From the NCBI GenBank assembly GCA_005862285.1, contig SZXW01000010.1:620001-684000 (forward strand): 64,000 nt of DNA, read 5' to 3'. The DNA comes from Chlorobium sp. (lineage in GTDB: Bacteria; Bacteroidota; Chlorobiia; Chlorobiales; Chlorobiaceae). Shown in pieces: positions 61,847 to 64,000 of this stretch (its first letter is position 1; each line of letters begins with the position of its first letter). The notes below the pieces were generated by a model, which was not told the origin of the DNA, ran no database searches, and saw only the letters and a program-made list of their open reading frames with translations. The position numbers and the translations under genes were made by a program.

Positions 61847-64000
61847 TTATTGCTTTTTCTGGAATTCAGGATGGCCTGTCTGCCAGAGACCGAAACTCAG
61901 CACGTCGGCCATCGATGCGAAATCCTTCGTTTTGGTGTTGCCAATACCATGGCCTGACTTGCCGTCCGCATAAAAGAGCACAGGCTTGCCTGAAGCGCTC
62001 GCCTCGGCCAGACGCGCTGCAAATTTTGCCGGCTGCCATGCGATCACCCTCGGATCGTTGAGCCCTGCAGTTACAAGCGCTGCAGGATAAGGCACGTTGT
62101 CGTCAATATTGATGTAGGGGTCCATCTCAATAAGCGCCATGCATTCGCCCCGGCTTTTAACGGTTCCGAATTCAGGTGCGTTTACCGGTCCGTTTGGTGT
62201 CAGCTCTCCACGAAGAGGGTTCATCAGCCCGACCTGGGCGATCACCGCGCCAAACAGGTCCGGTCGTTCTGTCATTGCCCGCCCCACGAGAATTCCACCT
62301 GCACTTGCACCGTTAATTGCAATTTTACCGCTGTGGGTATAGCCGTTTTCATCGAGATAAAGTGCGCAGCTGATAAGGTCTTTCCATGTGTTGGGCTTGT
62401 TTCCTTTCATGCCGCCGGTGTGCCAGGCATCTCCAAGTTCACCGCCGCCCCTGACATGCGCGTATGCGAGGACACCGCCTTTGATGGTCCAGAGCAGCAT
62501 TGCAGGGCTGAAATTAGGAGTCACCGCCTTGCCATAGGCACCGTAACCGTAAAGAAACGCCGGATTGCCGCCGTCTTTTTTCAATCCCGCTTTATAAATA
62601 ACAGAGAGAGGCACCATGACATTGTCATGTGACGGCACCATAAGTTCTTCAACAACGAGGTCGCTGTATTCCGGATATTCAGCTGGAGATGAAAGCGTTT
62701 CCTTGCGGAACTCGTTTTTTGCCGCATCATAGCGGTATCTCCGGAAATCGTTCGCCCAACCTGCAATAACGATCCAGATGTCAGGGAAGAGAAAGTTTTT
62801 CGAAAAAAGCGTAATGGTTCCCGGCTTGAACGGTGGCTGGAGCTCAACGGCTGATCTGCTGCCGTACTCCTGACGGTAAAGTTTTGCTTTTACGCCGTTT
62901 ATCGATTGAGTGTAATAAAGAGCGTCGCTGGTAAGGACAAACGATGTGAGCTTTGCCTGTGGATTTTCAGGGATGACCGTTTCTGCGTGAAGCAAATCCG
63001 GCCTGGCAAGCGCGGTTTTCATAACCTTGAAATGCGGCGCGTTTTTTGGGGTGTAAAAATAGATTTCACTGTTGTTCACCGCAAAATCATGGACTTCGTT
63101 CTCGGGGCGGAAAAGGGGTTTCCAGTTGATTTTAGTTCCGGTCAGTTCGGAAGCGGGCGCATAGTATACAGTCAGCCTCCGGTCGACATTCATGACATAT
63201 GCGAAAAGATAGCCGCATTTGACATTGTATTCGACGCCGGGAATATCTTCGCTCCGGATATTCAGTTGAGGGTCGGTAGATCTCGAGAAGATTTCACGGT
63301 CGGTTGACGGATCGGTGCCTGCGACATGCAGAAAGACTTTGCTGTCGCTCTGAGGGTTCTGACCCGGATTTACAACCGGCAGTAGACGGTTATAGAGAAA
63401 TGCATTTTCATCGGGCAGCCATGAAGGGCTGGCAAACCTGCAGCGGTCTATCTTTTCCGGATAGATTTTTTTTGAAGCGACATCTATGACCAGCAGGATA
63501 CTGTTTTCCGATCCGTTTGCCGAGATCGATATCACTACTTTTGCTCCTTTTTCTGAAGCCGATATGCCGGTAATGACATATTTTTTATCGCTGCCGCCGG
63601 AAAATGTAGCCGGGTCGAACAGCAGGGTTTCCTTGCCGCCGAACCCTTCACGGATGAAAAGTTTGCCGGTTTCATCATCTGGAGTTTCCTTCAGATAGAA
63701 ATACAGGTCATTGTCGGTGACAGAGAGGCTGTAAACCTTTGATGTTCTTCTTTTATCGAAATCCCTGATTTTTTCGAGCAGATCCTTCCGTCCGGGAATG
63801 TTGTCAAGAATGGAACGGGCATGATCAGTTTGTTCCTTCATCCATTGCTGGACTTTCGGATCATCGAGTTTTTCAAGAGGCTGGAATGGATCGGGAATTT
63901 TCAGGCCGTAATACTCATCGACAATCCTGTCTTCAGGAGGTGCGGACAGTTTCTGGTTCGCAGAGTTCTGATCTGCATGAAGAACATACGGAGAGAGAAG
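61847..64000 (-). CDS. prolyl oligopeptidase (S9A), 5' end outside window
   Basis: The frame runs off the right edge and encodes at least 717 residues. The N-terminal piece (PYVLHADQ) looks like the end of a signal peptide, so the enzyme is exported. The catalytic triad is visible: Ser in 'INGASAGGILVGRAM', Asp in 'AGLNDPRVIAWQPAKFAARL' and His in 'DGKSGHGIGNTKTKDF'. A beta-propeller spans the first 400 residues. It cleaves short proline-containing peptides, probably in the periplasm. An internal ATG at 63841 is not the real start. Confidence 0.92.
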   Translation of the reverse strand, partial: LLSPYVLHADQNSANQKLSAPPEDRIVDEYYGLKIPDPFQPLEKLDDPKVQQWMKEQTDHARSILDNIPGRKDLLEKIRDFDKRRTSKVYSLSVTDNDLYFYLKETPDDETGKLFIREGFGGKETLLFDPATFSGGSDKKYVITGISASEKGAKVVISISANGSENSILLVIDVASKKIYPEKIDRCRFASPSWLPDENAFLYNRLLPVVNPGQNPQSDSKVFLHVAGTDPSTDREIFSRSTDPQLNIRSEDIPGVEYNVKCGYLFAYVMNVDRRLTVYYAPASELTGTKINWKPLFRPENEVHDFAVNNSEIYFYTPKNAPHFKVMKTALARPDLLHAETVIPENPQAKLTSFVLTSDALYYTQSINGVKAKLYRQEYGSRSAVELQPPFKPGTITLFSKNFLFPDIWIVIAGWANDFRRYRYDAAKNEFRKETLSSPAEYPEYSDLVVEELMVPSHDNVMVPLSVIYKAGLKKDGGNPAFLYGYGAYGKAVTPNFSPAMLLWTIKGGVLAYAHVRGGGELGDAWHTGGMKGNKPNTWKDLISCALYLDENGYTHSGKIAINGASAGGILVGRAMTERPDLFGAVIAQVGLMNPLRGELTPNGPVNAPEFGTVKSRGECMALIEMDPYINIDDNVPYPAALVTAGLNDPRVIAWQPAKFAARLAEASASGKPVLFYADGKSGHGIGNTKTKDFASMADVLSFGLWQTGHPEFQKKQ

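Noticed and set aside
1-64000. CRISPR arrays, rRNA genes, prophage or replication origin
   Set aside because: No regularly spaced repeats, rRNA sequence, phage structural genes or DnaA-box cluster were seen.

Overview
The window looks like chromosome of a green sulfur bacterium (Chlorobiaceae; Chlorobium or Prosthecochloris-like). The reasons are an 11-subunit complex I operon without nuoEFG, three flavoproteins of the sulfide:quinone oxidoreductase (SQR) superfamily within 8 kb, a pterin pair (folE plus a PTPS with the biopterin-type motif) that fits the chlorobiopterin-type pterins of Chlorobium, and intergenic repeats of a type common in Chlorobi/Bacteroidetes. The genus is an inference; no rRNA is present.

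Layout. 1-5.8 kb: a TolC-type exporter, a HIT hydrolase and methyltransferase pair, two adjacent tRNA-Leu genes, and a membrane protein / ferrochelatase-like / TPR cluster. 6.0-17.2 kb: nuoABCDHIJKLMN ending in a clear terminator. 17.4-21.5 kb: an uptake [NiFe] hydrogenase (small, large, cytochrome b and maturation protease genes). 21.5-24.0 kb: pterin genes, an OsmC-like protein, thioredoxin and Nudix. 24.3-25.8 kb: an AbrB/Doc toxin-antitoxin pair and a DUF1566 protein. 26.0-31.1 kb: a self-contained sigma-54 module. Two tandem palindromes lie upstream of a near-consensus -24/-12 promoter, followed by cytochrome c, a DUF4405 membrane protein, a sensor kinase and an NtrC-type activator. 31.5-43.7 kb: a sulfur/redox island with a small diheme cytochrome, NifX-like and DUF134 proteins, OsmC, three SQR-family flavoproteins, two DUF2892 proteins, a rhodanese, the tail of a broken RND pump with an intact PII-like gene, methionine gamma-lyase and YjdM. 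43.8-46.7 kb: a CsgG-like protein, then a decayed stretch with a RhuM pseudogene and small membrane proteins. 46.7-64 kb: methylglyoxal synthase, an overlapping M14 deacylase / glutamate-cysteine-ligase-like pair, lipid and prenyl membrane enzymes, peroxiredoxin, a BamA-type barrel, a three-gene phosphorelay, a uridine-kinase-like protein, a MITE-like element, an ABC-F protein, AlkD and a prolyl oligopeptidase cut by the window end.

How they work together. Complex I, the hydrogenase and the SQR-family enzymes all exchange electrons with the quinone pool, so much of the window serves electron entry and redox balance in an anaerobic phototroph. The sulfur island pairs flavoproteins with persulfide-handling accessories (rhodanese, DUF2892). 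A near-perfect palindrome of CsoR/CstR type in front of the rhodanese suggests persulfide or metal control. The most distinctive regulatory find is the sigma-54 module at 26.1-31.1 kb, where enhancer, promoter, putative sensor partner, kinase and activator are contiguous.
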